From: Rhodococcus_G sp042754225
GTDB taxonomy: Bacteria > Actinomycetota > Actinomycetes > Mycobacteriales > Mycobacteriaceae
Length of the DNA stretch: 64,000 bases
NCBI RefSeq assembly: GCF_042754225.1
Contig: NZ_JBHZAH010000008.1
Coordinates: 1 to 64,000 of the forward strand
Direction: 5' to 3'
The notes beneath the pieces were generated by a model. That model had not been told where the DNA came from, searched no databases, and saw nothing but the letters and a program-made list of their open reading frames with translations. Both the position numbers and the translations under genes were made by a program. Positions 52,037 to 61,861 of the stretch are shown piece by piece (the first letter of the stretch is position 1; each line of letters starts with the position of its first letter).

Positions 52037-52127
52037 GCCTTCGATCCTCGCTGGCGAAGCCGTGACGCACATCGACGTGAAGTGTGAACTCGCTGAGAGT
52101 CGAGTAGTCCGAAAGTCGGACCCGTGG

Positions 52128-52799
52128 TCATCCCGCAGACGGATCCAGGGCCGAGCCCACCCCGGCGGTGAGGGCTCGGATGCAGCGGACGGCGATGTCG
52201 GCGGGAGTCGGGCCGGTGTCCTCGTCGCCCGCGGTGTCTCCGGTTCCGGCCCAGGTCTGGATGGCCAGGCGCATGGCGGTGTTGCCCGCGACCGCGAGCA
52301 GTCGGACCTCGAGCGGGTCCGCGTCGGGGCCGAGTCGCTCGCCGAGCACCGTCACCAGCGCCTCCTCGGTGTCGTGTACGACGCGGAACCACACCGCCTC
52401 GAGCGCGGGGTCGCCGGGGACGGCGCGCAGCAGGGCGCGGGTCAGGCGCAGCGAGTCCACGCCGAACCGGTCGGTGCGGGTCAGGGTGAGGCGGGCCGAC
52501 GACTCGAGCGCCGCGGCGGCGGGGACGTCGGCAGGGGTGGCGGTGAGCTCGGTGATCCAATCCGTGACGCCGCCGGCGAGCAGCGGGCCGACCGCGTCCT
52601 CCTTGGTGCGGAAGTAGCGGTAGAACGTGCGCAAGCTGATGCCGGCCGCGGTCGCGATGTCGTCGGCGGTGACAGTGGAGACACCGCGCTCGGAGAACAG
52701 TTCGGCCGCGCAACGGGCGATGTCGAGCTGGGTCTTGGCCTTGCGCCGTTCGGTGAGCGAGAGGGGGGCTTGCGCAATCGGGTCCACCATGGACACCAT
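52128..52799 (-). CDS. TetR-family transcriptional regulator
   Basis: 223 aa. N-terminal HTH: ELFSERGVSTVTADDIA, GISLRTFYRYF; ligand domain follows. An alternative ATG at 52817 would put the first codons inside a 15-bp palindrome, so I prefer 52799. Divergent from an SDR gene, which it probably represses together with itself. Confidence 0.88.
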   Translation of the reverse strand: MVSMVDPIAQAPLSLTERRKAKTQLDIARCAAELFSERGVSTVTADDIATAAGISLRTFYRYFRTKEDAVGPLLAGGVTDWITELTATPADVPAAAALESSARLTLTRTDRFGVDSLRLTRALLRAVPGDPALEAVWFRVVHDTEEALVTVLGERLGPDADPLEVRLLAVAGNTAMRLAIQTWAGTGDTAGDEDTGPTPADIAVRCIRALTAGVGSALDPSAG

Positions 52800-52801
52800 C
52801 A

Positions 52802-52816
52802 TGGCACGTTGTGCCA
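52802..52816. promoter_or_regulatory. Palindromic operator between tetR and SDR genes
   Basis: TGGCACGTTGTGCCA, perfect 6-bp arms with 3-base centre, next to the tetR start and about 60 bases before the SDR ATG. Binding by the adjacent TetR is inferred. Confidence 0.55.
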
Positions 52817-52874
52817 CTCCGGCGTAGCGTGCAACTTAGGCTATCGACATCGTGAACTAGAGGGAGTGCTGAAC

Positions 52875-53642
52875 ATGAATCGCTTCGACGGACGCAAGGT
52901 GATCGTCACCGGCGCGGGATCGGGCATCGGCCAGGCCACCGTGGCCCGGATCCTCGACGAGGGTGGCGTCGTCGTCGGCGCCGACATCAACGCGGAGGGC
53001 CTCGAGGTCACCCGGCAGCGGGCCGAGGAGGCCGGCACCGCCGACCGCCTGAGCGTCACGACCGTCGACATCTCCAACGAGGACTCGGTCCGGGAGAACA
53101 TCGGCGGCGCCATCGAGCGGCTCGGCGGGCTCCAGGTGCTGGTCAACGCCGCCGGCATCCTGCGGTCCTCGCACACAGCCGAGACCTCGCTCGAGTTCTG
53201 GAACACCGTGGTCGGCATCAACCTGACCGGCACCTTCCTCGTCACGCGGCAGGCGCTGCCGGCGCTGCTCGAGAACGGCAAGGGCGTGGTCGTGAACTTC
53301 AGCTCCACCTCCGCGCACTTCGCGCACCCGTACATGGCGGCCTACGCGGCGACCAAGGGCGGCATCCGGTCCTTCACCCACGCGATCGCGCTCGAGTACG
53401 CCAAGCAGGGCCTGCGTGCCGTGGCGGTCGAGCCCGGCTCCATCGCGTCCGGCATGACCAGCAACCCGGGCTTCCCGGAGGAGGGCCTGGACCCGAGCCT
53501 GATCGGCAAGCTGTACCCGTGGATCGGCGAGGGCTTCGCGCCGCCGGAGGACGTCGCCGGTGTCATCGCGATGCTCGCGTCCGACGACGGAAAGTTCGTC
53601 ACCGGCACCGAGATTCGGATCGACGGCGGCACCCACATGTGA
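52875..53642 (+). CDS. Short-chain dehydrogenase/reductase
   Basis: 255 aa classical SDR. Cofactor motif TGAGSGIG, NAAG, catalytic Ser in FSSTSAHF and YAATK. The Asp after the second strand (GADIN) favours NAD(H). Substrate unknown. GGGAG before the ATG; probably regulated by the divergent TetR. Confidence 0.9.
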   Translation: MNRFDGRKVIVTGAGSGIGQATVARILDEGGVVVGADINAEGLEVTRQRAEEAGTADRLSVTTVDISNEDSVRENIGGAIERLGGLQVLVNAAGILRSSHTAETSLEFWNTVVGINLTGTFLVTRQALPALLENGKGVVVNFSSTSAHFAHPYMAAYAATKGGIRSFTHAIALEYAKQGLRAVAVEPGSIASGMTSNPGFPEEGLDPSLIGKLYPWIGEGFAPPEDVAGVIAMLASDDGKFVTGTEIRIDGGTHM

Positions 53643-53657
53643 CCGACTCGGCCCGAA

Positions 53658-53663
53658 TACACT
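53658..53663 (+). promoter_or_regulatory. -10 box of the second tetR
   Basis: TACACT, 7 bases before the ATG at 53671; leaderless arrangement. Confidence 0.45.
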
Positions 53664-53670
53664 GGGGCCG

Positions 53671-54258
53671 ATGAGCACCACCGACCGCCCCGGCCTCGAC
53701 CAGCGCCGTCTGCAGAGACGGACCCGCCTGGTCGAGGTCGGGGTGGACCTGCTCGGCGACGCCGACGGGCCGGCGGTGAGCGTGCGTGCGGCGTGCCGCG
53801 CGGCAGGGGTCACCGAGCGGTACTTCTACGAGAGCTTCGCCGACCGTGACGCCTACATCCGCGAGGTCTACGCGGAGGTCGGCGAGCGGGCCCGAACGGC
53901 GCTGGTGTCCGCGGTCGCCGGCGCCGAGACCCCGACGGAGATCGCGGAACTCGCGGTCCGCGCGTTCGTCGCGCTCGTTCTCGACCACCCCGAGGCGGGT
54001 CGGGTCCTGCTGCTGGCGCCGCTGCGTGAACCCGCACTGGGCGGCCGGGGGCTCGCGCTGGCCCCGAGTTTCGTTGTGCTGGTGCAGGATCAGCTGCGAG
54101 AGGTCGCCGATCCCGACGAGCGTGCCCTGCGGGCGCTCGGTCTCGTCGGTGCTCTGACGAGCTTGTTCATCGGAGTCCTCGACGGCACCGTCGCCGTGCC
54201 GCGGGAGACGTTGATCCGGCACTGCCTGGGCCTGCTCGACCGGGCGAGCCGGGCGTAG
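53671..54258 (+). CDS. TetR-family transcriptional regulator
   Basis: 195 aa. HTH as VSVRAACRAAGVTERYFYESFADRD in part; C-terminal domain helical with a Leu-rich segment. Starts 28 bases after the SDR stop but with its own -10 box. Target genes are not evident from position. Confidence 0.85.
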   Translation: MSTTDRPGLDQRRLQRRTRLVEVGVDLLGDADGPAVSVRAACRAAGVTERYFYESFADRDAYIREVYAEVGERARTALVSAVAGAETPTEIAELAVRAFVALVLDHPEAGRVLLLAPLREPALGGRGLALAPSFVVLVQDQLREVADPDERALRALGLVGALTSLFIGVLDGTVAVPRETLIRHCLGLLDRASRA

Positions 54259-54296
54259 CCCGAGGGGGCCTCCACCGCACCTGGCGGACACGCGTA

Positions 54297-55118
54297 TCAG
54301 GATGCGCGCTCGGGTTGTCGACGGGTGACCCTGATCAGGTGGGCTCGCAGGGCGTCGGAGACGATTCCGGGGTTCTCGAGCATCGGAATGTGTCCGACGC
54401 CGGGGAGGACGACTTCCTCGACGTGGTCGGGCAGTTCGTCGATCAGCCGCTGCATGCATTCGTTCCGGGTCAGGAAGGTGTCGAACTCGGACAGGATCAA
54501 CGATGTCGGGGCGGCGACCCGGTGGAGCTCCGTGAGCGGTCCGTCGCGGAGAAATGCCAGCTGGATCGGCAGGTAGACGGGGCAGTGAGAAACCGCGCGG
54601 AGCACATTCGCCGCATCGTCGGGGTCGACGGCGGTGGTGTCCCGGCTGCAGTTCCGGATGATCGGGCGTTGGAACCTCTCGCGAGTTGCGACTCGATCAC
54701 CGAACACGCGGGCAGCGGCAGCGAGGGGGAATTGTGCAGTGAACCCAAGTCCGAGGCGAAACTCCGTGTAGGAGAAGCGCTTCCAACCTCCGCCGGGATT
54801 GATCGCAGCGAGGGATCTCGCGCGACCTCGGCGCTCGAGTTCGAAGCCGACCTGGCCGCCCAGCGAGTTTCCCGCGACGTGGCAGGTGTCCCAGCCAAGC
54901 GCGTCGAGTTCACGTTCGATTCCATCGGTTATCCCGCGGACCCCGAGATCGCGCAGACGCAGCCGAGGGCCACCCCAGTGCCCGGGCATCGTCATCGCAA
55001 GGACCTCGTAGTCGCTCGAGAGTCGGTCCACGACGCCGTGCCACACATGGTGCGACAGGGTGAATCCGTGGAGAAGGAGCACGGGCTCACCCGATCCCGC
55101 TCGGTTCACAGATGGCAT
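54297..55118 (-). CDS. Alpha/beta hydrolase
   Basis: 273 aa. Oxyanion LLHGFT, nucleophile elbow GNSLGG with Ser, and C-terminal GVGHIPMLE with catalytic His. Start ATG at 55118 with GGGAGGGG upstream. Closely related to the partial hydrolase at 63641-64000 (GWDTCH motif shared). Substrate unknown, probably an ester or C-C bond. Confidence 0.87.
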   Translation of the reverse strand: MPSVNRAGSGEPVLLLHGFTLSHHVWHGVVDRLSSDYEVLAMTMPGHWGGPRLRLRDLGVRGITDGIERELDALGWDTCHVAGNSLGGQVGFELERRGRARSLAAINPGGGWKRFSYTEFRLGLGFTAQFPLAAAARVFGDRVATRERFQRPIIRNCSRDTTAVDPDDAANVLRAVSHCPVYLPIQLAFLRDGPLTELHRVAAPTSLILSEFDTFLTRNECMQRLIDELPDHVEEVVLPGVGHIPMLENPGIVSDALRAHLIRVTRRQPERAS

Positions 55119-55247
55119 CAGGTCCCCTCCCGCCACTGACCACTCAGTAGTAGCAGGGTTGGGCCGGAGGTGTCCACAGGTGATTTCCGTGAACGGCGTT
55201 CCCCCGCAGGTCGGTCGCTGCATGCGGTGCCCCACGGTATCCGGCGG

Positions 55248-55898
55248 TCAGGCTGCCCGTGGGTGGCGGCGTCGCTGGCGACCGAGCCTGGTGCGAACCG
55301 GTGGATGCGTGGGAGTGCCTGTTCGCCGCCCGATTGTCGAGGGTGTCGCGTCGAATGCGGCGCCGAGCCCGTCCGCGTCGCCGAGTCGGTCGGCCGCGAA
55401 GTCGTCAGCCCGGAACTCGAGCAACCACCTCAGGGGAGCGACGATCGCCACCCCGATGAGGATCGAAGCCACCGCCGGCAACAGTGTGTCGGTTTCGAAG
55501 ACGAAGTCATTCTTCACGGCATCGGAGATGCTGCGCCACAGGCCCCATACGAGCGCGGCGACCGGAATGACGACGAGCACGGCAAGTCCCGTCATCCACG
55601 CGACCGTCGAGGCATTCTTGTCGCCGCGGTGCCCGAGTTCGTGGTGGATCGTCCAGGTGACAGCGTCGGACTCGGGTCCGCCGGCAGCGTCCATCCATCC
55701 GCGCTGGAAGGTGAGGGTGTCGTGGCGGGTGTCGTAACGCGCCATGAACGAGTTGCCGTCGACGAAGAGGACTTCCCGGATCGCGGTTTGACCCAGATCG
55801 GTGGCGATCTGCCGGACCCGATCCCGTACTCGGGATTCCGCCCCGGTCTGCGCTGGCTGCGGCTGTTGACGAGAGCTGCTCGGGCTCTGGTCGTGCAT
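55248..55898 (-). CDS. M48-family membrane metalloprotease
   Basis: 216 aa. Zinc motif HHELGH, then two transmembrane helices and the third ligand region LEFRADDFAADRLG. Smaller than HtpX. The C-terminus HPPVRTRL fits the family end. Start ATG at 55898. Possible envelope quality-control protease. Confidence 0.82.
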   Translation of the reverse strand: MHDQSPSSSRQQPQPAQTGAESRVRDRVRQIATDLGQTAIREVLFVDGNSFMARYDTRHDTLTFQRGWMDAAGGPESDAVTWTIHHELGHRGDKNASTVAWMTGLAVLVVIPVAALVWGLWRSISDAVKNDFVFETDTLLPAVASILIGVAIVAPLRWLLEFRADDFAADRLGDADGLGAAFDATPSTIGRRTGTPTHPPVRTRLGRQRRRHPRAA

Positions 55899-55959
55899 AC
55901 GTGGGTCCCCTGATCTTCCGAGTCCGGACAGCACTCCGCAAACTACCCGGCGGTTGGCG

Positions 55960-56766
55960 TTATGTGGCGTTTGCCGGGTGTTCGGGGGGCGGTTGGCAGT
56001 TCGGGCACCAGAAGACCCGTCGCTCGCTGTCGGGACCCTCGCCGAGGGCGCCCGACTCGACGAGGGTGCCGCAGCGCAGACACGGTCGGCCGGCGCGGCC
56101 GTACACCCACGCCGTGCGGCCGCGGCGGCGGTCGCCGGTGGTCACCCGGACGGGGCGGTCCCGGTTCGCGACGAGCAGGCGACGGGCCAGGTCCATCCAG
56201 GCGGGTAGCTCGCCGACGGAGCCGACCGGCGTAGCCGGGTGCGCCCCGCGCAGGAAGCACAGTTCGCTGCGGTACTCGTTGCCGATGCCGGCCAGCACTC
56301 GCTGGTCGAGCAGCGCGACGCCGATCGGACGATCGAGGTCGGCGGACAGGTTCGCGGCCGCGAGCGCGGGATCCCAGTCGGGTCCGAGCAGGTCCGGCCC
56401 CAGGTGTCCGACCGCCGTACGTTCCTGCTCGCGAGTGAGCACCTCCACCGTCCCGAGCTCGAAACCGACGGCCAGGTGCCGCTCGTTGCCGAGCAGGATG
56501 CGGGCCTGCCAGGCGGGCCGACGCCACCGCGCCCCCGGCCGGTACACCTGCCACACGCCCTCCATCTTCAGGTGCGTGTGCACCGTGCGGCCGCCCACCC
56601 GGATCAACAGGTGCTTGCCGCGGCTGAGCACCTCGTCGACCGGTGCCGGTGTCAGGTCCACCGTCGCGTACCGCGGAACCCGGATGTCGCACACCGTCAG
56701 CGGCGCGCCCACCAGCGCGTCGCGCAACTGCCCCGCGGTCCGCCAGACGGTGTCACCCTCGGGCAC
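55960..56766 (-). CDS. nei: Endonuclease VIII (Nei/Fpg family)
   Basis: 268 aa DNA glycosylase/AP lyase. Catalytic Pro2 and Glu3 in PEGDTVW directly after the GTG start at 56766; C-terminal zinc finger CxxC...CPNC. Removes oxidised pyrimidines. Starts 2 bases after the lhr stop, as in mycobacteria (Rv3297/Rv3296). Confidence 0.94.
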   Translation of the reverse strand: MPEGDTVWRTAGQLRDALVGAPLTVCDIRVPRYATVDLTPAPVDEVLSRGKHLLIRVGGRTVHTHLKMEGVWQVYRPGARWRRPAWQARILLGNERHLAVGFELGTVEVLTREQERTAVGHLGPDLLGPDWDPALAAANLSADLDRPIGVALLDQRVLAGIGNEYRSELCFLRGAHPATPVGSVGELPAWMDLARRLLVANRDRPVRVTTGDRRRGRTAWVYGRAGRPCLRCGTLVESGALGEGPDSERRVFWCPNCQPPPEHPANAT

Positions 56767-56768
56767 GG

Positions 56769-59700
56769 TCAACTCCGGGCATACGAGGCCCGCTTCCGCA
56801 GTCCGCGTGGTGTCGCGGCGAAGCCCGCCTCCACCAGCACGGGCGAGAGCGTACTGCCGTGCACCGACTCGCCGTTCACCTTCTCGACCACGATCTTGTC
56901 TATCGCGCCGCCGTCGACGACACCCCCGAGCGCGCCCGCGGCGAGGCGAAGCGCCTCGCCGTCCTCGGCGAAGGTGAGCAGTGTCTTGCCGCCGCGTTCG
57001 ACGTACAGCACCAGCTCCCCGTCGACCAGGACGACCATCGCTCCGGCCTTGCGTCCGGGCCGGTGCCCGCCCTCGGTCGACGGCCACGGCAGCGCAGCGC
57101 CGTACGGATTCGCCGGGTCGGCGGCGGCCAGGATGACGGCGCCGCCCGTCGGATCGGCGCGGGCGGTGGCGCGGTCGCCGGTCGTCTCCGCGTACCCGCG
57201 CAGCCGGTCGACCACCTCGGATGTGGAGAACTGCGCGGCGCCGAGACCGTCGACGAAGTAGCCGCGCCTGCACCGGCCGCTGTCCTCGAAGCCGCGCAAC
57301 ACCTTGTACATCAACGCGAATCCGCCGGGCACGTCCTCGGCGACGACGGCGCCGCGGGTGAGCACCCCGTAGCGGTCGAGCAGCAGGTCGGCGCGGGCGT
57401 GCGCGCGGACGGTGGGATCCGGTTCCGGTTCCGGCAGCAGGGACCACCGGCCGCCGACCGACGGCGGCCCGGTACGCGACGGCAGCGTCGGCCTGGGCAG
57501 GGCCCGGTACGCGCGGGTCCGTGGCGCCCGGCGCGGGGCCCGGTGACTGGGCGTCGCGCGGGTGGTGCCCGACAGCAGCGCACGCAGCGGAGCGAACGAA
57601 TCGTTGCTCACATGCCCGGCCCACACCAGCTGCCACAGGGCATCGACCAGCACCGCATCGTCGGTGGATCCGATCTGGTCGGACAGGTTGCGGAAGAAGA
57701 ACGCGCCGCCCGGTGTCAGGGCGTCGAGGATCGCCCGGTGCGTCTCGGACAGCTCGACGTCCTGCGGGGCCGGCAGCGTCAACGGCGCGGCGTCGGCCAG
57801 GTGCAGGCGCACCCAGCCGTCGCTCCCGGAGATCTGCCCGGCCCCCGACCACAACACCTCGCCGGTGGTGGTGAGTTCGTCGAGCATCGCGGGCCGGTAG
57901 TCGCGCACGCGCGACGGCAGCACCATCGACTCCCACGCCGAGGCCGGGATCGGGACGCCGGCCAGCTGGTCGATCACGGCGGCGACGCCGTCGACACCAC
58001 GCAGCCCGCCGCCGACGTGCTGCCACTCCGGCAGGAACCGGCCCAGCACCTTCGGGTCGACGGGCTCGACCTCCTTGCGGGCGGCGGCCAGGGACCGGCG
58101 CCGCAGCCGGCGCAGCACCTCCGTGTCGCACCATTCCGAACCCGTTGCCGCCGGCCGGAACTCGCCCTCGACGACCCGCTTGTCCAGGGCGAGCCGGTGC
58201 AGGACGTCGCGGACCACCGAGGTGCCGAGGCCGAACCGGGCCGCGGCGTCGGCGAGCGTGAACGGTCCGTGGGTGCGGGCGTACCGGCCGATCAGGTCGC
58301 CGAGCGGGTCGTCGACCGGCTCGATGAACGCGGCCGGGGTGCCGATCGGCAGCGGCACGCCGAGGGCGTCGCGCATCCGCGAGGCGTCCTCGATGGCGAC
58401 CCACCAGGACTGCCCGGCGAACCCCACCCGCATGGCGCGCTTGCGGGATTCGAGCTGCCCCAACCACTCCCGCGGATCGGCGACGCAACGGGCAGCGACC
58501 TCGACATCGGTGAGCGGGCCGAGCAGGCGCAGCAGATCCGCGACCCCTTCGGCGTCGCGGGCCCAGCGGTCCTCGACCAGGCGTTGCAGTTCGCGTTCGG
58601 TCTGCTCGATCACCGCCTCGTCCAACAGTTCCCGCAGCTCCACCCGCCCGAGCAGTTCGGCGAGCAGAGTCGAGTCCAGGGACAGGGCGGCGGCGCGACG
58701 TTCGGCGAGCGGGCTGTCGCCCTCGTACATGAAGGCGCCGACGTAGTCGAACAGCAGCGACGTCGCGAACGGGGACGGTGACGGCGTCTCCACCTCCACG
58801 ATCCGGATCCGCCGACGGCCGACATCCGTGAGCAGCCGGGTCAGCGACGGCAGGTCGTACACGTCCTGCAGGCACTCGCGGACGGTCTCGAGCAGGATCG
58901 GAAACGTCGGAAACTTGCGGGCCACGTCCAGCAGTTGCGCGGACCGCTGCCGCTGCTGCCACAGCGGGGCGCGCCGGCCGGGATTGCGGCGCGGCAGCAG
59001 CAGGGCGCGGGCCGCGCACTCGCGGAACCGGGACGCGAACAGCGCCGAGTGACCGACCTGCTCGGTGACGATGTCCTCGATCTCGTCGCGGTCGAAGACG
59101 AACAGGTCCGCCCCCGGCGCCGCGTCCTCGGTGTCGGGCAGCCGGACGATGATGCCGTCGTCGGATGCCGTTGGCGCGGAGTCGATCCCGTACCGCTCCT
59201 GCAGCCGCGAGCCGATGGCCAGCGCCCACGGTGCGTGTACCGGCTGCCCGTACGGTGAGTGCAGCACGAGCCGCCAGTCGCCGAGCTCGTCGCGGAACCG
59301 TTCGAGCACCAGGGTGCGGTCGCTGGGCACCTGCCCGGTCGCCGCCCGCTGCTCCTCGACCAGGGCCAGCAGATTGTTCGTCGCGTTCTCGTCGAGGCCC
59401 TGCGCGGTCAGTCGTGTCCGCAGGTCCGCCGGGTCGCCGAGCGCGGTTTCACGCAGGAACCCGCCGAGCGCGGCGCCGAGTTCGGCGGGCCGGCCGAGGC
59501 CGTCGCCGTGCCAGAACGGCAACCGGCCCGGCATCCCGTACGCGGGGGAGACCAGCACCCGGTCGTGGGTGATCTCCTCGATCCGCCAGCTGGTCGCGCC
59601 GAGCGCGAACACGTCCCCGACCCTGGACTCGTAGACCATCTCCTCGTCGAGCTCACCGACCCGGGCGTTGCGTTCGCCCACCATGTACACCGTGAACAGC

Positions 59701-61325
59701 CCGCGGTCGGGGATCGCGCCGCCGGAGGTGACGGCCAGGCGCTGGGACCCCGGCCGGCCGGTCAGCACGTCGGCGTCCCGGTCCCACACCAGCCGCGGCC
59801 GCAGTTCGGCGAACTCGTCGGACGGATAGCGGCCGGCGAGCAGGTCGAGGGTCGCGTCGTAGGCCGAGCGGGGCAGGGTCGCGAAGCTCCCGGTGCGCCG
59901 GACCGCGTCGAACCACACGCCGGCGTCGATCGGGTCGAGCGCGCACACCGCGACCGTGTGCTGGGCCAGGATGTCGAGCGGATTGGCCGGTACCGCAAGG
60001 GCCTCGATCTGCCCGGTCGTCATCCTCTCGACGGTGACCGCGCAGTGGATCAGGTCGGTGCGATGCTTGGGGAACAGCACGCCGCGGGAGATCTCGCCGA
60101 CCTGGTGCCCGGCCCGGCCGACGCGCTGCAGGCCGCTGGCCACCGACGGCGGCGCCTCCACCTGGATGACCAGGTCCACCGCGCCCATGTCGATGCCGAG
60201 CTCGAGGCTGGACGTGGCGACCACGCACCGCAGCCGGCCGGACTTCAGGTCGTCCTCGATCAGCGCGCGCTGGTCCTTGCTGACCGATCCGTGGTGGGCC
60301 CGCGCCAGCAGCGGATCGGCGCCGTGGTTCACCTCCGACGTCGACCCGATCTGCGAGGCTGGTGCGTGCACGGTCGCGACCGGCTCGCCGAGCCGCGACG
60401 CGTACACCTCGTTCAGGCGCGCGGTCAGTCGTTCGGCGAGCCGGCGAGAGTTGGCGAACACGATCGACGAGGAGTGCGCGAGCACCAGGTCGACGATCTG
60501 CTCCTCCACGTGCGGCCAGATCGAACCCTGCTGCGGTGCAGTGGATTCCGATGTCGGATCCGGGTCGGTGACGCCGAGCTCCGTCATGTCCTCGACCGGT
60601 ACCCGCACGGTGAGGTCGAAGGTCTTCGGCGCGGGTGGCGCGACGATGTGCACCGGAGCCGACCCGGCGAGGAACCGGGCCACCTCCTCGTGCGGGCGGA
60701 CGGTGGCGGAGAGCCCGATCCGCTGCGCGGGCCGGTCCAGCAGCATGTCGAGACGTTCGAGTGAGAGGGCGAGGTGCGCACCGCGTTTGGTGGCGGCGAC
60801 CGCGTGCACCTCGTCGACGATCACCGTCTGCACGGTCGCCAGGGTCTCGCGCGCCGCGGAGGTGAGCATCAGGAACAGCGACTCGGGGGTGGTGATCAGG
60901 ATGTCCGGCGGGGTGCGCAGCATGGTGCGCCGCGCGGCGGGCGTGGTGTCCCCCGACCGAACCCCCACGGAGATCTCCGGCGGTGTCACGCCGAGGCGCT
61001 TCGCGGTCTGGGTGATCCCGACCAGCGGGGCCCGCAGGTTCCGCTCGACGTCGACGGCGAGCGCCTTGAGCGGCGAGATGTACAGGACCGTGGTGCCCGG
61101 CCGACGTTCCTCGTCGGGCGGACGGGCGGCGAGCTGGTCGAGCGCCCACAGGAAGGCGGAGAGGGTCTTGCCGGATCCGGTCGGTGCCACGACCAACGCG
61201 TGCGAGCCGTCGGCGATCGCCTCCCACGCGCCCAGCTGGGCGGCAGTGGGCCCGGGAAAGGCACCGGCGAACCACTCCCGGGTGGGGGCGGAGAACCTGC
61301 CGAGCACCGTGTCCATGGTCTCCAT
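56769..61325 (-). CDS. lhr: Large ATP-dependent helicase Lhr
   Basis: 1518 aa superfamily 2 helicase. Walker A with Lys53 in APTGSGKT, DEVH box in VIVDEVHAV, then RecA2, winged-helix and the long Lhr C-terminal domain. Translocates on ssDNA 3 to 5 prime and unwinds RNA:DNA hybrids; induced by DNA damage in mycobacteria. Full length, no frameshift. Start 61325, alternative ATG 61316. Confidence 0.95.
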   Translation of the reverse strand: METMDTVLGRFSAPTREWFAGAFPGPTAAQLGAWEAIADGSHALVVAPTGSGKTLSAFLWALDQLAARPPDEERRPGTTVLYISPLKALAVDVERNLRAPLVGITQTAKRLGVTPPEISVGVRSGDTTPAARRTMLRTPPDILITTPESLFLMLTSAARETLATVQTVIVDEVHAVAATKRGAHLALSLERLDMLLDRPAQRIGLSATVRPHEEVARFLAGSAPVHIVAPPAPKTFDLTVRVPVEDMTELGVTDPDPTSESTAPQQGSIWPHVEEQIVDLVLAHSSSIVFANSRRLAERLTARLNEVYASRLGEPVATVHAPASQIGSTSEVNHGADPLLARAHHGSVSKDQRALIEDDLKSGRLRCVVATSSLELGIDMGAVDLVIQVEAPPSVASGLQRVGRAGHQVGEISRGVLFPKHRTDLIHCAVTVERMTTGQIEALAVPANPLDILAQHTVAVCALDPIDAGVWFDAVRRTGSFATLPRSAYDATLDLLAGRYPSDEFAELRPRLVWDRDADVLTGRPGSQRLAVTSGGAIPDRGLFTVYMVGERNARVGELDEEMVYESRVGDVFALGATSWRIEEITHDRVLVSPAYGMPGRLPFWHGDGLGRPAELGAALGGFLRETALGDPADLRTRLTAQGLDENATNNLLALVEEQRAATGQVPSDRTLVLERFRDELGDWRLVLHSPYGQPVHAPWALAIGSRLQERYGIDSAPTASDDGIIVRLPDTEDAAPGADLFVFDRDEIEDIVTEQVGHSALFASRFRECAARALLLPRRNPGRRAPLWQQRQRSAQLLDVARKFPTFPILLETVRECLQDVYDLPSLTRLLTDVGRRRIRIVEVETPSPSPFATSLLFDYVGAFMYEGDSPLAERRAAALSLDSTLLAELLGRVELRELLDEAVIEQTERELQRLVEDRWARDAEGVADLLRLLGPLTDVEVAARCVADPREWLGQLESRKRAMRVGFAGQSWWVAIEDASRMRDALGVPLPIGTPAAFIEPVDDPLGDLIGRYARTHGPFTLADAAARFGLGTSVVRDVLHRLALDKRVVEGEFRPAATGSEWCDTEVLRRLRRRSLAAARKEVEPVDPKVLGRFLPEWQHVGGGLRGVDGVAAVIDQLAGVPIPASAWESMVLPSRVRDYRPAMLDELTTTGEVLWSGAGQISGSDGWVRLHLADAAPLTLPAPQDVELSETHRAILDALTPGGAFFFRNLSDQIGSTDDAVLVDALWQLVWAGHVSNDSFAPLRALLSGTTRATPSHRAPRRAPRTRAYRALPRPTLPSRTGPPSVGGRWSLLPEPEPDPTVRAHARADLLLDRYGVLTRGAVVAEDVPGGFALMYKVLRGFEDSGRCRRGYFVDGLGAAQFSTSEVVDRLRGYAETTGDRATARADPTGGAVILAAADPANPYGAALPWPSTEGGHRPGRKAGAMVVLVDGELVLYVERGGKTLLTFAEDGEALRLAAGALGGVVDGGAIDKIVVEKVNGESVHGSTLSPVLVEAGFAATPRGLRKRASYARS

Positions 61326-61432
61326 AGTGCCCCGGCCCCCCGACACGGGGCGCACACTGAGGGTGGCGTGGCACATCCGAGGAGTCGGTAAACGCCGGCT
61401 CCGCTTCGCTTGGTCCGGAGAGGTGAACCGTC

Positions 61433-61837
61433 GTGTCCGAGAAGTCGAGCGTCAAGCAGGAGGTCGCGGCCCGCACGTCGATCGGCGCCGCGGTGCTCCT
61501 GGTCGTCGTCGGGGTGCTCCAGGTGCTCCAGGGGATCGCCGCGGTCGGCAACGACGAGATCTTCACCGTCGGCGTCGACTACACGTACGAGCTCGATCTG
61601 ACCGCGTGGGGTTGGATCCACATCGCGCTCGGTGTGGTGATCGCGCTGGTGGGTGTCGCCTTGTTCGGCGCAGGGATATGGGCGCGGACGCTGGCGATCG
61701 TCATCGCGGGACTGTCGATCGTCGCCAACTTCCTGTGGCTGCCCTACAGCCCGTGGTGGGCAGGCCTGATCATCGCGCTCGACGTGGTCGTCATCTGGGC
61801 GGTCTGGAACTGGATCCCGAGCTCCGGCTGGGAGTAG
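61433..61837 (+). CDS. Four-helix membrane protein, DUF7144-like
   Basis: 134 aa with four transmembrane segments and little else; the YTYELDLTAWGWIHI segment is typical of actinobacterial DUF7144 proteins. GTG at 61433 with GGAGAGG upstream. Function unknown. Confidence 0.78.
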   Translation: MSEKSSVKQEVAARTSIGAAVLLVVVGVLQVLQGIAAVGNDEIFTVGVDYTYELDLTAWGWIHIALGVVIALVGVALFGAGIWARTLAIVIAGLSIVANFLWLPYSPWWAGLIIALDVVVIWAVWNWIPSSGWE

Positions 61838-61861
61838 CCGGTGCGGTAGGTGGAGGTAGCC

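Noticed and set aside
56643..58781. 712-aa plus-strand open frame inside lhr and nei
   Set aside because: Shadow frame; Lhr motifs are on the other strand.
55960..59229. Single 1089-aa fusion ending in Nei
   Set aside because: The first two thirds are an out-of-frame shadow of lhr; Nei must start with Pro2, at GTG 56766.
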